Below are positions 35,427 to 45,736 of a stretch of 61,401 bases of DNA, in pieces. The notes under the pieces were generated by a model. The model worked only from the letters and a program-made list of their open reading frames with translations, was not told the origin of the DNA and did not search any database. A program made the position numbers and the translations under genes. The stretch is taken from positions 1 through 61,401 of the forward strand of contig JAAYZQ010000166.1 in assembly GCA_012514775.1 (NCBI GenBank), written 5' to 3'. How positions within the stretch are numbered: the stretch's first letter is position 1; the number at the start of each line of letters is the position of its first letter. This DNA comes from Anaerolineaceae bacterium. GTDB lineage: Bacteria > Chloroflexota > Anaerolineae > JAAYZQ01.

Positions 35427-37415
35427 ATGCGATGGAGATTGGCAGTCCTGTTGACCCTCTGGCTGGGCACCCTGGCCTCGCCCTTCTGGGCACCATTCGT
35501 TCATGGGACCAGGCCCTACATCGTACCTGCCCCGTACGATGACCCGGGGCCGGCTCCCCGCCACCAGGCCCATCTCGCACAGCCCGCACTTTTCCTCGAG
35601 CCCCCATACGTCGCGATCGAGGGCTGCAACGGCCTGCCCCAGGTCATCTCCTTCCGATTGATAAACAACAGCACTGCCGCCGGTACCTTTGTCCTCGACT
35701 ACCGGATCGTCGAGGGCAACGGCACCCTGACCGGCCCTGAGCAGCTCAGCGTGGAGGACGGCCAGTCGGTGGGTTTCGAGGTGACCCTCACCCCTCACCT
35801 GTGCGCCCTGCCCGGGGAGCAAATCGCCGGCCGTATCCAGGCAACGGGCAACGGCTGGACGACGTCGGCCGAGCTGTCCCAGACCGTGTGCGTGACGCCC
35901 CGTTGGGAGCTGGCCCGCGAGCACCCCGTGGCCGGCTACGACTGGCTGGTGGAGACCGGCATCGACCCGAACGACGGGCAGGAGTACATGTACGTTGCCG
36001 GCTACGACACGCAGGGCATCTATCGCTACGACCCCCGCCGCGACACCTGGACCAGCCTGTCCGGGACGCTGCCCGCCATCCTCGGCCAGGCCGGAGACGG
36101 CGCCACCTACCAGGGCCGGATCTATGCCCGCAGCGACGGCCAGGCAACCGCCAAGCGCCTGTACATATACGATATAGCCACCGATGCCTGGTCGGCCAGG
36201 GAAGTGCCATGGAACGTCATAGATCGGCGGTGGTACGAGGCCATCGAGATTGGAGGGCACATCTACTTCCTGGGCGGCAAGCTGGGCAGCGGGATCAGCC
36301 GTGCGGTCGACCGCTTCGACCCGGCCACCGGCGACTGGGCGAGCGCGGCGCCCATGATGCACCCCCGCGCGATGGCCATGGCCTGGGCTTATGAGGACAA
36401 GATCTATGTCGCGGGTGGCCAAGACGAAGCCGGGCCCCTGTCGTCCACCGAGGTGTACGATCCCGCGAGTGACTCCTGGACCAACGACCCGGCGATCTTT
36501 GCCCCCCTGCCGTTTGCCCTCTGCGGTGCCGGTGACGCCATCCTGGACGGCCAGTTATGGATCACCGGTGGGTACGAGACGAGCGAATCTGACAGGACCC
36601 TCTATTGGGACGCGGCCGATAACACCTGGCACGCCGGACCCCGGCTGGCAAGGGCCACCTATCGCACTGAATCGACGGTGGTGGCAGGCCGCCTGCGCAC
36701 CGTGGGTGGCATCGAGGGAGGCAACTACCTGGACGACAACCAGGGCCTCGTCGTCTGCCCCGACCGCAGCGAATGCCAGGGCTGGCTGGAGGGGCAGGTG
36801 TATGACGCCGAGCTTCCCGGGAGCGCCGCCACTTGCAGCGCCGCCGACCTGAGCCTCAGCCCGGGTGCCGACGCGGTCGTCGACCCGGTCACAGGCCGCT
36901 ATGGCCCGCTCACGCTCCTCCCCGGGGTCTACCTGCTGGAGGCCAGCGCGCCCGGCTATTCGCTGGAGGCCGCCGACGTGACCGTGGAGGCCGGCATCAC
37001 AATTACGCGGGATATCGGGCTCTGGCGGCCGAGGGTCGAGGCAGGCCCACTATTATGTAGCGTTGTCTTGGACCCTGGCACATCTTTGACCCTGCCCCTG
37101 TACATCACGAACACCGGCCACCTGGCACTGGAGTATCAGCTTCTGGAGGTGGAGCCCACGGCCGCGGGCGCCCCCGGCGACGGGTTGCCGTGGCTCAGGC
37201 CAAGCCACACTGAGGGTGAGATAGCCCCCTTCCAGGCAACAACCGTGGGGCTGACCTTCGAGTGTGACCCCGCCCGGGATGGACAGGTGGTGACCGGGAC
37301 GCTCCTGCTCGCCCACGGTGATCCGTGCGCGGCGCCCATCGACATCCTCGTGGAACTCGAGTGCAGGCAACGGCATTGCTATGGTTACCTGCCACTGCTC
37401 CTGGCGGGGCCGTAG
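35427..37415 (+). CDS. secreted kelch-repeat protein
   Basis: The 662-aa protein has a signal peptide (about 1-27). A beta-sandwich region follows, then five or six kelch blades in the middle (IYRYDPRRDTWTSL, IYFLGGKLGSG, DRFDPATGDWASA, IYVAGGQDEAG, EVYDPASDSWTND, LWITGGYET). A carboxypeptidase-regulatory-like beta domain is next (GRYGPLTLLPGVYLLEASAPGYS), and an Ig-like domain ends the chain. No catalytic site is visible; surface adhesion or glycan binding is a guess. ATG 35427 has GAGGAG six bases upstream; the longer frame lacks support. Its promoter is consensus, so it may be abundant. Confidence 0.8.
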   Translation: MRWRLAVLLTLWLGTLASPFWAPFVHGTRPYIVPAPYDDPGPAPRHQAHLAQPALFLEPPYVAIEGCNGLPQVISFRLINNSTAAGTFVLDYRIVEGNGTLTGPEQLSVEDGQSVGFEVTLTPHLCALPGEQIAGRIQATGNGWTTSAELSQTVCVTPRWELAREHPVAGYDWLVETGIDPNDGQEYMYVAGYDTQGIYRYDPRRDTWTSLSGTLPAILGQAGDGATYQGRIYARSDGQATAKRLYIYDIATDAWSAREVPWNVIDRRWYEAIEIGGHIYFLGGKLGSGISRAVDRFDPATGDWASAAPMMHPRAMAMAWAYEDKIYVAGGQDEAGPLSSTEVYDPASDSWTNDPAIFAPLPFALCGAGDAILDGQLWITGGYETSESDRTLYWDAADNTWHAGPRLARATYRTESTVVAGRLRTVGGIEGGNYLDDNQGLVVCPDRSECQGWLEGQVYDAELPGSAATCSAADLSLSPGADAVVDPVTGRYGPLTLLPGVYLLEASAPGYSLEAADVTVEAGITITRDIGLWRPRVEAGPLLCSVVLDPGTSLTLPLYITNTGHLALEYQLLEVEPTAAGAPGDGLPWLRPSHTEGEIAPFQATTVGLTFECDPARDGQVVTGTLLLAHGDPCAAPIDILVELECRQRHCYGYLPLLLAGP

Positions 37416-37424
37416 GTCGGAATG

Positions 37425-39983
37425 TCAGACGGTGACGGTGTCGCCAACCAGTTGTTCCTGGTCACACTCGGCCGTGACCGGGACCGCGCTCTGGCTGGCA
37501 GGGATCAAGATCTCGAAGGTAGTCCCCTGGCCCAGCTTGCTGTCTACCCGGATGTGGCCGCCCGCCTGGGTAACGATGCCATAGACGGCGGCCAGGCCGA
37601 GGCCGGTACCCGTGCCTGAGGGCTTGGTGGTGAAAAAGGGCTCGAACAGGTGCGACTTGACGTGCTCATCCATGCCCGCGCCGGTGTCGCCCACCGACAG
37701 GAGCACGTGGGGCCCCCTGCGCACCTCTCCATAGCAGCCGGCGCACTCTTCCTGTATCGCCACGTTGGCCGTCCGGATGCGCAGCTCGCCGCCGTGGGGC
37801 ATGGCATCGCGGGCATTGACCACCAGGTTCATGAGCACCTGCTCGATCTGCGATAGGTTGGCCTCTATGGGCGATAGATTCCAGTCCAGCCGGGTCACCA
37901 GCTCGATCTCTCCCTGGAGAAGGCGCTTGAGCATGGGGCTCATCTCGCAGATGATGGCATTCATGTCGATGACCTGCGACTCGGCCACCTCTCGCCGGCT
38001 GAAGCGCAAGAGCTGCTGCACGAGCTCGGCCGCTCGCTCGGCTGTACGCAAGATGCGACGCGCGTCCTTGGCCCCGATCTTGCCGGGCGGCAACTGCTGC
38101 TCCAGGAGCGCTGCGCTCACGTGGATGATGGTCAGGAGATTGCGAAAATCGTGGGCGATGCTGCCCGCGAGCCGGCCCAGGGCCTCCAGTTTCTGAGCCT
38201 GCCGAAACTGCTGCTCCAACTGCACCTCGCGAGTCACGTCGCGCATGGTGGCCACATAGTTGATGATCTCGCCCTTCCGATCGCGCACGGGCGTAATGGT
38301 CGCCTCCTGGTAGAAGGGCGTGCCGTCCTTGCGCAGATCGACAAAGCGGCCATGCCACACCCGCCCGGCCTTGATGGTCTGCCACAGGCCGCGATAGAAG
38401 GCCGCGTCGTGCTGCCCACTTTTCAAGATGCGAGGCTTCTGGCCGATGGCCTCGCCGCGGCTATAGTGCGTCGTCCGCTCAAAGGCCGAGTTCACGTATT
38501 GAATCGTGCCGTCCGTGTCGGTGATGAGCACGGCCCCGGCCGCCTGCTCCACGGCAGCGGTCAGGCGCCGCTGGTTCTCGGCCAGGCGGGCGCGCGCCAG
38601 GGCAGCGGACAATTCCTCTGATATCGTCTGCAGAAGGCTGACCTCCTGGTCATCAAAGACGTGGCTGCCACTATACCCCAGGCCCAGGCCGCCCACCAGC
38701 CTTTCTTCGACGAGGAGGGGCAGGACCAGGAGCGAGGCCGTGCCGCTGCGTCGCATCCGGGTGGCGATGGAGGCGGGCACGGCAGACCCACCGGGGTCGG
38801 TGACGATCAACGGGTCCGGGCCGGGGACAGGCGGCCCCACCTCGTCGCTGCAGCGAAAAGGCAACACAGCGCCCCAGGACGGCGCCCGGGAGGTCGGTGC
38901 GTGATGCTCAGCGACCAGGCGTGCCCTGTGCTCCCCCTCCACCACCAGCGACACGGCGGCCTGGGCGGCGCCCACCGTTTCCACCACGTCCCGGCACACT
39001 GCCTTGATCATTCCCTGCACGTCGTCGCCGCCGCCGGTCATGGCGATGACGCGGTTGAGAAGAGCCAGGTCCCGGTTCCGCCGCTGCAGGGCATCCTGGG
39101 CCTGGCGGCGCTCGACGATCTCGGCCTCCAGCTCGAGGTTGGCGGCCGCCAGCTCGGCCGTGCGCAACTCGACCCGAGCCTCCAGCTCGTCGTGGGCAAC
39201 CTGCAAAGCATCTCGCGCCAGCTTTTCGGCCGTGATGTCCTGGGCCGCACCGCACACGTGCACCTGACCGTTGGAAGAGCGATCCTCGACGGGACGGGCG
39301 TAATGCCGGACCCAGCGCACCTCGCCCTCCCGGCTTACGAGCCGGTGTTCCACGATCCGTGCCTGACCCGATAGCAGGCCCCTGACGCACTCCTTGATCA
39401 CGGGCATATCCTCAGGGGCGATCAGGGCACTCCACTCGCCGACGCTGTACGACCGGCCGGCTTCGAACCCTGTGAAGCGCAGGAAGGCCTCGCTGGCCCA
39501 GTCGAGCAGCACGCGGCCATCACCCTCTGTGCGGGCGGCATAGGCATAGTCAGACGTGAGCTCGGACAGAATCCGGTAGCGCCTTTCGCTCTCGCGCAAG
39601 AGGCGCTCCATGCGGTGCTTGTAGAGGGCCATCTCGATGGCGCTCATGACTTCACGCTCGTCGAACGGCTTGAGCAGGTAACCAAAGGGCTCGGTGCACT
39701 TGGCCCGCTGGAGCGTCGCCTCGTCAGAGTGACCCGTCACGTAGACGACGGGAACGTCGTATTCGGCCCGGATCTGCGCGGCCGCCTCCACGCCATCTAT
39801 TTCACCCGGCAGCCTGATGTCCATCAGGACCAGGTCGGGCTGAAGCTCGGGCAACCGGGCGACGGCGTCCTGACCTGAAAACAGGACGCCGCAGGATTCG
39901 TAGCCCATCTCGAGGAGCTTGTCCTGCAAGTTATAAGCAACGATGGCATTGTCTTCGACAATCAGGATTCTTGGCGCTGTCAC
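37425..39983 (-). CDS. hybrid histidine kinase with N-terminal receiver (REC-PAS-GAF-PAS-HisKA-HATPase)
   Basis: The 852-aa protein begins with a complete receiver (ILIVEDN, phospho-Asp in LVLMDIRLPG, Thr in VTGHSD, Lys in LLKPFDE). Then come PAS (~130-260), a coiled coil, GAF (~315-480) and PAS (~485-605). HisKA has SIAHDFRNLL (His near 611), and HATPase has NLVVNARDA, GDTGAGM and GTGLGLAAVYG. A CxxC-like pair in the ATPase domain (ECAGC) is unusual. The start is GTG 39983 after GGAGATAG. It is 3 nt downstream of a larger paralogous kinase gene, so both are co-transcribed. Confidence 0.9.
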   Translation of the reverse strand: MTAPRILIVEDNAIVAYNLQDKLLEMGYESCGVLFSGQDAVARLPELQPDLVLMDIRLPGEIDGVEAAAQIRAEYDVPVVYVTGHSDEATLQRAKCTEPFGYLLKPFDEREVMSAIEMALYKHRMERLLRESERRYRILSELTSDYAYAARTEGDGRVLLDWASEAFLRFTGFEAGRSYSVGEWSALIAPEDMPVIKECVRGLLSGQARIVEHRLVSREGEVRWVRHYARPVEDRSSNGQVHVCGAAQDITAEKLARDALQVAHDELEARVELRTAELAAANLELEAEIVERRQAQDALQRRNRDLALLNRVIAMTGGGDDVQGMIKAVCRDVVETVGAAQAAVSLVVEGEHRARLVAEHHAPTSRAPSWGAVLPFRCSDEVGPPVPGPDPLIVTDPGGSAVPASIATRMRRSGTASLLVLPLLVEERLVGGLGLGYSGSHVFDDQEVSLLQTISEELSAALARARLAENQRRLTAAVEQAAGAVLITDTDGTIQYVNSAFERTTHYSRGEAIGQKPRILKSGQHDAAFYRGLWQTIKAGRVWHGRFVDLRKDGTPFYQEATITPVRDRKGEIINYVATMRDVTREVQLEQQFRQAQKLEALGRLAGSIAHDFRNLLTIIHVSAALLEQQLPPGKIGAKDARRILRTAERAAELVQQLLRFSRREVAESQVIDMNAIICEMSPMLKRLLQGEIELVTRLDWNLSPIEANLSQIEQVLMNLVVNARDAMPHGGELRIRTANVAIQEECAGCYGEVRRGPHVLLSVGDTGAGMDEHVKSHLFEPFFTTKPSGTGTGLGLAAVYGIVTQAGGHIRVDSKLGQGTTFEILIPASQSAVPVTAECDQEQLVGDTVTV

Positions 39984-39986
39984 AAC

Positions 39987-42900
39987 CTATCTCCCCTGGG
40001 CCTTCTTGGACGGCAGGGGAAAGGCGATGCGAAACGTGGTACCATTCTGCCGGTCAAACTCCAGCTTGCCTCGAAGCTGTTCGGTAAGCACGTTGACGAG
40101 CCTGAGTCCCAGGGTCCTGGGCATTTGCCAGCTCACCTCGTCGGGAAGGCCGGCTCCGTTGTCGCTCACCTCCAGCACCAACCGGCTGTCTTCCTGGCCG
40201 AGCATGACACGGAGGAGTCCCCGCTTCTGCGCGTTGCCCGAGAAGGCATACTTGAGGGCGTTGGAGACCAACTCGTTCAGAATGAGACCCAAGGGGATGG
40301 CCGTGTTGATGTCCAGAAAGACATCCTCTACCTTGAACTCCAGGTCGATGGGCCCGGAGTCCGCGCGATGCACGCCAAACAGGTAGGACGTGATGCTGCG
40401 CACATAGCCCGGAGCGCTCACATTGCCCACGTCCGGAGATTGGTACAGCCTCTCGTGGATGAGGGCCATGGTCTTGACCCGGTTGCGGCTGTCCTGAAGC
40501 GCCTGGACGACGATGGGATCCTGGATGCCGGTAGCCTCCATGTCCAGGAGGCTGGAAATGATCTGCAGGTTGTTCTTGACCCGGTGATGGATCTCTTGCA
40601 GCATGAGCTCCTTCTCTCGCAGCGAAGAAGCCAGTTGCTCGCCGTGGCGAACGAGCTCGGCGCGCAAGAGGTCGTGGTGGATCGACAGGGCCAGGGAGCG
40701 AGCGACCTCACCCACGATCTGCATCGACTCGGGATGCAGGCCGTGAGGTTCGTCGGCGCCGATGAACAGAAAGCCCAGCAGCTTGGTCCCGGCCACGAGG
40801 GAAGCGCCGGCATAGCCTCGCAGGCCCCGATCCCTTAGCAACCTCTCCACCGGAGATGGAAACTGCACCGACTTCAGGTCACCGACCTGCCTTGCTCCGT
40901 GGTCGTCCAGATCGGACACGACCAATCCGACGCTGTCCTTGACCTCGTAATTGCCGCTTTCGTCGCCCAGGTGCAATTGCAACCCGTCGGCCCCTGGCAC
41001 GTTGAGCAAGATTCCGGCATGGCAGCAGGGGATGAGGCGCGCCAGGCGCTCGAGCACGGGCGGAAAGATCGCTTCCGGCGTCTGCGCGGCCAGGATGGCC
41101 TGGTCGATGTCGTACAGGATCTTCAGGCGCTCCGAGAAGCGGCGCAGGTTCTCCTCGGTGCGAACCTGCTCTGTGACGTCGCGGAAAACGGTGACCGAGC
41201 CGCTGGCCTGCTCGTCAATGTCATGTATGGGCGCACTGTTGGCCACCAGATCCCTCTGCTGGCCGTTGGGCCAGGTGACGCGCAGGGGGATGTCGGTGAG
41301 CGTTTCGCCCCTCAGTACCGAGCGCGCCATGGGCAGATCCCCCGGGCCGAAGAGAGAGCCATCGGGCCGGCGCAGCCCCAACTTGGCCAGCCACTCAAAG
41401 TCCTCGGCAAAGCGCAGGGGCCGCGCAAAGATCCGCTCGGCAGCCGGGTTGGCCAGGAGCACCTTACCCTCTGCGTCGGCGACGACGATCCCCTCCGGGG
41501 CGTTCTCGATGACCGCCCGGAGCCGCGCCCGTTCTCCGGCAAGTTCGGCCAGGATTCTCTGCCGCTCGGTGATATCGCGGGCGATGGAAGACAGGTACTC
41601 CACCTGGCCGTCCGGCGCCCTGTGGGCCACGAGCACCTTGGAGACCGGGATCTCGTGGCCCTCGGCGTCGATGACGGCCGCCTGCCCACGCCAGATGCCA
41701 TCGCGGATCGCCGTCGGGATGGCCTCCTTCTCCACGAGGGCGCTGGCCGAGGGAGGAAGGATTTTGTCAAAGGTCAGCCCATCCAGGGACGCGTCGTCCG
41801 CCAGCCCGCGGATACGGCGCGCCGCCCGGTTCATGTAGAGCAGATCGCCCGTGGGGCTGGCGATGAACACCATGTCGGGCGTGGCTTCCAGGATGGCGAT
41901 GAGGCGGTCGCGGGCCTGTTGGACCCCAAGCTCCTCCGTGATGTCGTGCCAGGTGGCCACGGCCCCCGTGGTCTGTCCCGCCACCCGGACCGGCCCGGCC
42001 GAGGCCCGGACGACGTGCTCCCCGCCTACCGCGTCTCGAAAGAGCAATCGCTGGCCGTGCACTGCTTCGCCGCGCAGCGCGCGGGGCACCGGTAGCTCCG
42101 GGACGCTGGCAGCTTGGCCGTCCAGGGTGCGTACCGACAACCTGCCGGCAAGCTCTTCGTGTCTCTTGCCCACCGGATCCAGCCCGTAGAAGTCAATGGC
42201 CGCGGCATTGGCCCGGGTGACCCGGGCCTCGGCATCATAGACCACCACAGCGTCCGCCATGGCGGCAAAGACGGCGTCCAGCTCTTCGGCCCTCTGTTCC
42301 GCCCGCGCTGCCAGCTCCTCGATCTGGCGCCGGGCCGACACCTGGGCCGTCACCTGGTTGAGGAGCAGCAGGACCTTCTCGACGACACCGTCACGCCCCG
42401 GAAGGGGCACGCTATCGACGTCCCAGTAGGCAGGGGCACAATCCGGCCCCGCGCACACCTCCGCCTCCCGCAGACTGGCCACGGTTCCCGTACGTTGGGC
42501 CCGATCGAGCACCTCGACAATCGTGGAGTTGGCCTGCCTCAAGATGTCGTCTATCGGCTCACCCACCGTGGCATGCCCTGCGACGACGAGCAGCGTCTGA
42601 AAGGTCGAGTTGGACAGCTCCAGGCGATGCTCCGGCCCGTGGACAACGCCAATGCCCACGGGTGCTGACTGGACCAGGCGCTCCAGGAACTCGCGCTGGA
42701 GGTTGTTTTCCTGCAACAGCTGCTCTCGCTCCCGCATCGACTCGACGCGGCGCGTGATGTCACGGATGAGCCAGCGAAGAACGGCGCGCTCCCCAGGCCC
42801 TTCGCCCGGAATTGGGGTGGCATCCACCGTCAGGGCCGCCTGGAAGGTCCGGCCATCGCGGGCTTCGAGCTGCGCCTCCCAATGGACGGGCTCGCCGGCA

Positions 42901-43646
42901 CGGACCGCGCCGTCGGTCCTGGCTATGAAGGCGTCTTGATCTTCGGAGGAAACGAAAAGGACGAGGGGCTTGTTCACCAGGGCGTTCTCTTCGAGTCCCA
43001 ACAGCAGGCTGGCCGCACGGTTTGCCTCCAGGACAAAACCCTGGAGGTCGGTAACCAGGTATCCGTCGGGGGCGAACTCGAAGAGGTCCAGGTAGCGGCG
43101 CCTCTCGACGCGCAGCTTTTCCTCGGCGGACAGCAACTCCTCGTTCTGAGCGCGGAGCTCCTCCTCGACAACTTGGAGCTCTTCGACGTGTTGCCCGAGC
43201 TCCTCCTGCGCCAGTTGCAGCTCCTCGTTGAACTGCATCAGGCTCTCGGCCTGTTCACCTGCTTCGCGGCGCACGTGACTGTTTCGACGGGCAAGCTCGA
43301 TGGCAGCGTGCAGCTCTCGCGCGAGAGAGAGATCAAAGATATAGCCATCCGGATTGCTGGCCAGGGCACGCTCAAAAAGATCGTCGCTGGCGTGTTCCAC
43401 GACGTAAACCACAGGGATGGTGTGGCAATGCCGGATCTGCTGCGCAATCTCCAGACCATCCAGGTCTCCCGTCTCGGCCAACTCGATCAACACCAGGTCA
43501 GGCCTGGCTTCCCGTACCTCCTCGAGCACTCTCATGCCCGACGTGACAAAGCCACAGACACTGTAACCTGCGTTTTGTAAATGGTCCCCCCACTTGTTCC
43601 CGATCCTGGCCTCGCTGGCAAAGACCAAGACGCGAGCGTCGATCAC
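39987..43646 (-). CDS. multi-PAS histidine kinase (HisKA_2 type) with a degenerate receiver
   Basis: The 1219-aa protein starts with a receiver-like fold whose active site is lost: the acceptor position is Glu (LVLIELAET) and the Lys position reads FDLSLARE. A coiled coil (~135-185) and at least four PAS modules follow, then a GAF region (~855-985). HisKA_2 has LQEIHHRVKNNLQIISSLLD near 1010, and the HATPase end has LNELVSNALKYAF and DNGAGLPDE. HisKA_2 kinases usually signal to separate regulators. The start is GTG 43646 behind AGGAGG. Its promoter is at 43768-43796. Confidence 0.88.
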   Translation of the reverse strand: MIDARVLVFASEARIGNKWGDHLQNAGYSVCGFVTSGMRVLEEVREARPDLVLIELAETGDLDGLEIAQQIRHCHTIPVVYVVEHASDDLFERALASNPDGYIFDLSLARELHAAIELARRNSHVRREAGEQAESLMQFNEELQLAQEELGQHVEELQVVEEELRAQNEELLSAEEKLRVERRRYLDLFEFAPDGYLVTDLQGFVLEANRAASLLLGLEENALVNKPLVLFVSSEDQDAFIARTDGAVRAGEPVHWEAQLEARDGRTFQAALTVDATPIPGEGPGERAVLRWLIRDITRRVESMREREQLLQENNLQREFLERLVQSAPVGIGVVHGPEHRLELSNSTFQTLLVVAGHATVGEPIDDILRQANSTIVEVLDRAQRTGTVASLREAEVCAGPDCAPAYWDVDSVPLPGRDGVVEKVLLLLNQVTAQVSARRQIEELAARAEQRAEELDAVFAAMADAVVVYDAEARVTRANAAAIDFYGLDPVGKRHEELAGRLSVRTLDGQAASVPELPVPRALRGEAVHGQRLLFRDAVGGEHVVRASAGPVRVAGQTTGAVATWHDITEELGVQQARDRLIAILEATPDMVFIASPTGDLLYMNRAARRIRGLADDASLDGLTFDKILPPSASALVEKEAIPTAIRDGIWRGQAAVIDAEGHEIPVSKVLVAHRAPDGQVEYLSSIARDITERQRILAELAGERARLRAVIENAPEGIVVADAEGKVLLANPAAERIFARPLRFAEDFEWLAKLGLRRPDGSLFGPGDLPMARSVLRGETLTDIPLRVTWPNGQQRDLVANSAPIHDIDEQASGSVTVFRDVTEQVRTEENLRRFSERLKILYDIDQAILAAQTPEAIFPPVLERLARLIPCCHAGILLNVPGADGLQLHLGDESGNYEVKDSVGLVVSDLDDHGARQVGDLKSVQFPSPVERLLRDRGLRGYAGASLVAGTKLLGFLFIGADEPHGLHPESMQIVGEVARSLALSIHHDLLRAELVRHGEQLASSLREKELMLQEIHHRVKNNLQIISSLLDMEATGIQDPIVVQALQDSRNRVKTMALIHERLYQSPDVGNVSAPGYVRSITSYLFGVHRADSGPIDLEFKVEDVFLDINTAIPLGLILNELVSNALKYAFSGNAQKRGLLRVMLGQEDSRLVLEVSDNGAGLPDEVSWQMPRTLGLRLVNVLTEQLRGKLEFDRQNGTTFRIAFPLPSKKAQGR

Positions 43647-43767
43647 TGTCTTTCCTCCTAGGACAGTTTACCATGACAGCTATCGGGATCGGCAGTGATC
43701 GTGGACCGTGGAACATGGTCCGAGGTGGTGACAACACAGTCACGTGGCAACACGACGATTGCCAGCT

Positions 43768-43796
43768 ATTATAGCAAAGATTCTTTGACTTGGCAA
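43768..43796 (-). promoter_or_regulatory. promoter of the two-kinase operon
   Basis: On the minus strand, TTGCCA (43796-43791), 17 nt, TATAAT (43773-43768). Eleven of twelve positions match. The leader of about 115 nt contains a small GGACC/GGTCC inverted repeat. Confidence 0.75.
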
Positions 43797-43826
43797 TTCC
43801 CGAGATCTCTCGTCACTCCGGCCGGG

Positions 43827-43855
43827 ATGACAATCGGCGAGATACATGGTATACT
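43827..43855 (+). promoter_or_regulatory. promoter of the ROK kinase / ABC exporter operon
   Basis: ATGACA (43827-43832), 17 nt, TATACT (43850-43855). Ten of twelve positions match. GGAGGAGGAGG lies before ATG 43891. Confidence 0.7.
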
Positions 43856-43890
43856 GTCCGAGGTCAGACGCGGAGGAGGAGGTGCTGTAG

Positions 43891-44802
43891 ATGGCGCCCT
43901 TGTACGCAGGCATCGAAGCAGGAGGTACCAAGTTCGTGTGCGCCGTGGCCTCCGGGCCCGACGACGTGCGCGCTACCGTCCAGTTCCCCACCACCTCACC
44001 CGAGGAGACCATCGGGCGAGCCATGAGCTTTTTCCGAGAGCAGGACGTGGCACCGGCGGCGGCCGGCATCGCCTCCTTTGGCCCCGTCGACCTCGACCCT
44101 CGATCGCCCACCTTCGGCTACATCACCTCTACCCCCAAGCCAGGCTGGGCCGACACCGAGATCCTGGGGGCGGTGCGGCGCGGGCTGGGCGTCCCCGTGG
44201 GCTTTGAGACCGACGTCAACGGCGCCGCCCTGGGCGAGAACCGGTGGGGCGCGGCTCGGGGGTTGGATACCTTTGTCTATCTGACCGTGGGCACGGGCAT
44301 TGGCGGTGGGGGCATGGCCTCAGGCCGGCTGATGCACGGCCTGGTGCACCCCGAGATGGGTCACATGCGCCTGCCCCACGATTGGGAGGCGGATCCCTTT
44401 CCTGGAGTGTGTCCGTACCACGGCGATTGCCTGGAAGGGCTGGCCAATGGCCCGGCCCTGCGCGCCAGGTGGGGACAGCCGGCCGAGACGCTTGGCCCGG
44501 AGCACCCGGCCTGGCCGCTGGAGGCCCGCTACCTGGGCCTGGCCGTGGCCAACCTGGTGTGCACGCTCTCGCCGCAGCGCGTCATCCTGGGGGGCGGGGT
44601 GATGCAGGCACCGGCGCTCATGTCGTTGGTTCGCGGCGAGGTACAGCGCCTGCTCAACGGCTACGTCCAGGCCCGCGAGATCCTGGAGGACATCGACGAC
44701 TATATCGTGGCCCCTGCCCTTGGCAGCCGTGCCGGGGTCCTGGGAGCCATCGCCCTGGCCGAGATTACAGCCCGGGAAACCGCGGGCGACCCGGGATCGT
44801 AA
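43891..44802 (+). CDS. ROK-family fructokinase
   Basis: Phosphorylates fructose (or a related hexose) with ATP. The 303-aa protein has the ROK phosphate-binding start [13 protein letters not shown], sugar-contact segment [14 protein letters not shown] and ATP loop [11 protein letters not shown]. The zinc-binding fructokinase motif is [12 protein letters not shown]...[16 protein letters not shown], which separates it from glucokinases (CxCGxxGC). The C-terminal RVILGGGVM is typical. It is 18 nt ahead of an ABC ATPase gene, so probably co-transcribed although functionally unrelated. Confidence 0.88.
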   Translation: MAPLYAGIEAGGTKFVCAVASGPDDVRATVQFPTTSPEETIGRAMSFFREQDVAPAAAGIASFGPVDLDPRSPTFGYITSTPKPGWADTEILGAVRRGLGVPVGFETDVNGAALGENRWGAARGLDTFVYLTVGTGIGGGGMASGRLMHGLVHPEMGHMRLPHDWEADPFPGVCPYHGDCLEGLANGPALRARWGQPAETLGPEHPAWPLEARYLGLAVANLVCTLSPQRVILGGGVMQAPALMSLVRGEVQRLLNGYVQAREILEDIDDYIVAPALGSRAGVLGAIALAEITARETAGDPGS

Positions 44803-44820
44803 AGCAATAGGGAGCTGTAG

Positions 44821-45735
44821 ATGGATGAGACATTGGCCATCAAGATTGAAGGGTTGAAAAAAGCCTACGGCGAGGTGCAGGCCCTGCGCGGCGTCGACCT
44901 GAAGGTCAGGCGAGGCGAGATCCTGGGCTTCCTGGGCCCCAATGGCGCGGGCAAGACGACGACCATCCGCTGTTTGCTGGATCTGATCCGGCCCGACGCC
45001 GGCACGATCCGCATCCTGGGGCTCGGCCCCGGCGCGGATTCCGTCGCCGTTCGGCGTCGGGTGGGGTACCTTCCCGGCGAGCTGAGCCTGGAGGCCAACC
45101 TGACGGCCGAAGGCGTGTTCCACTACATGGACGACCTGCGGGGCAGGCGGATAGATTGGAGCCATGTGCGCCGGCTGGCAGAGCGGCTGGAGCTGGACCT
45201 GAAGGTGCCGGTCAAGAACCTCTCCAGGGGGAACAAGCAGAAGGTGGGCGTGATCCAGGCACTCATGGCCCGCCCGGATCTGTTGCTGCTGGACGAACCA
45301 ACCAGCGGGCTGGACCCCCTGATGCAACAGGAGGTTTATCGCCTGCTCCGGGAGGCCAAGGCCGACGGGGCGACCATCTTTTTTTCGTCGCACATTATCG
45401 GCGAGGTGGAGGCCATTGCCGAGCGCGTGGCCATCATCCGCCAGGGTGTCATCGTCGAAGAGGCGGAGCCAGATAGCCTGATCAACATGGCCCTGCGCCG
45501 CATCCGGCTGCGCTTCAGGCAACCCGTCGACGCGGAAAGCCTGGGACGCGTCGACGGCGTTACGCTGCTATCGCGGGAGGATGACACGGGTGTCACACTG
45601 CAGGTGGAGGGCGAGGTGGATGCGTTGATCAAGGCGCTGGCTGCGTTCCCGGTGGTCGACCTGCAAACGGAGCATCCCTCACTGGAAGAGATTTTCCTCG
45701 CTTACTACAAGTCCGACGAGACGGAGGTTCGTTGA
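44821..45735 (+). CDS. ABC-2 type exporter ATPase (first)
   Basis: The 304-aa ATPase has Walker A GPNGAGKTTT, signature LSRGNKQKVGVIQAL, Walker B LLLLDEPTSGLDPLMQ and H-loop FFSSHIIGE. The C-terminal ~80-residue extension is the regulatory domain seen in drug or antibiotic ABC-2 exporters. One base separates its stop from the next gene, a six-helix permease, so they form a transporter pair. The substrate is unknown. Confidence 0.92.
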   Translation: MDETLAIKIEGLKKAYGEVQALRGVDLKVRRGEILGFLGPNGAGKTTTIRCLLDLIRPDAGTIRILGLGPGADSVAVRRRVGYLPGELSLEANLTAEGVFHYMDDLRGRRIDWSHVRRLAERLELDLKVPVKNLSRGNKQKVGVIQALMARPDLLLLDEPTSGLDPLMQQEVYRLLREAKADGATIFFSSHIIGEVEAIAERVAIIRQGVIVEEAEPDSLINMALRRIRLRFRQPVDAESLGRVDGVTLLSREDDTGVTLQVEGEVDALIKALAAFPVVDLQTEHPSLEEIFLAYYKSDETEVR

Positions 45736-45736
45736 C

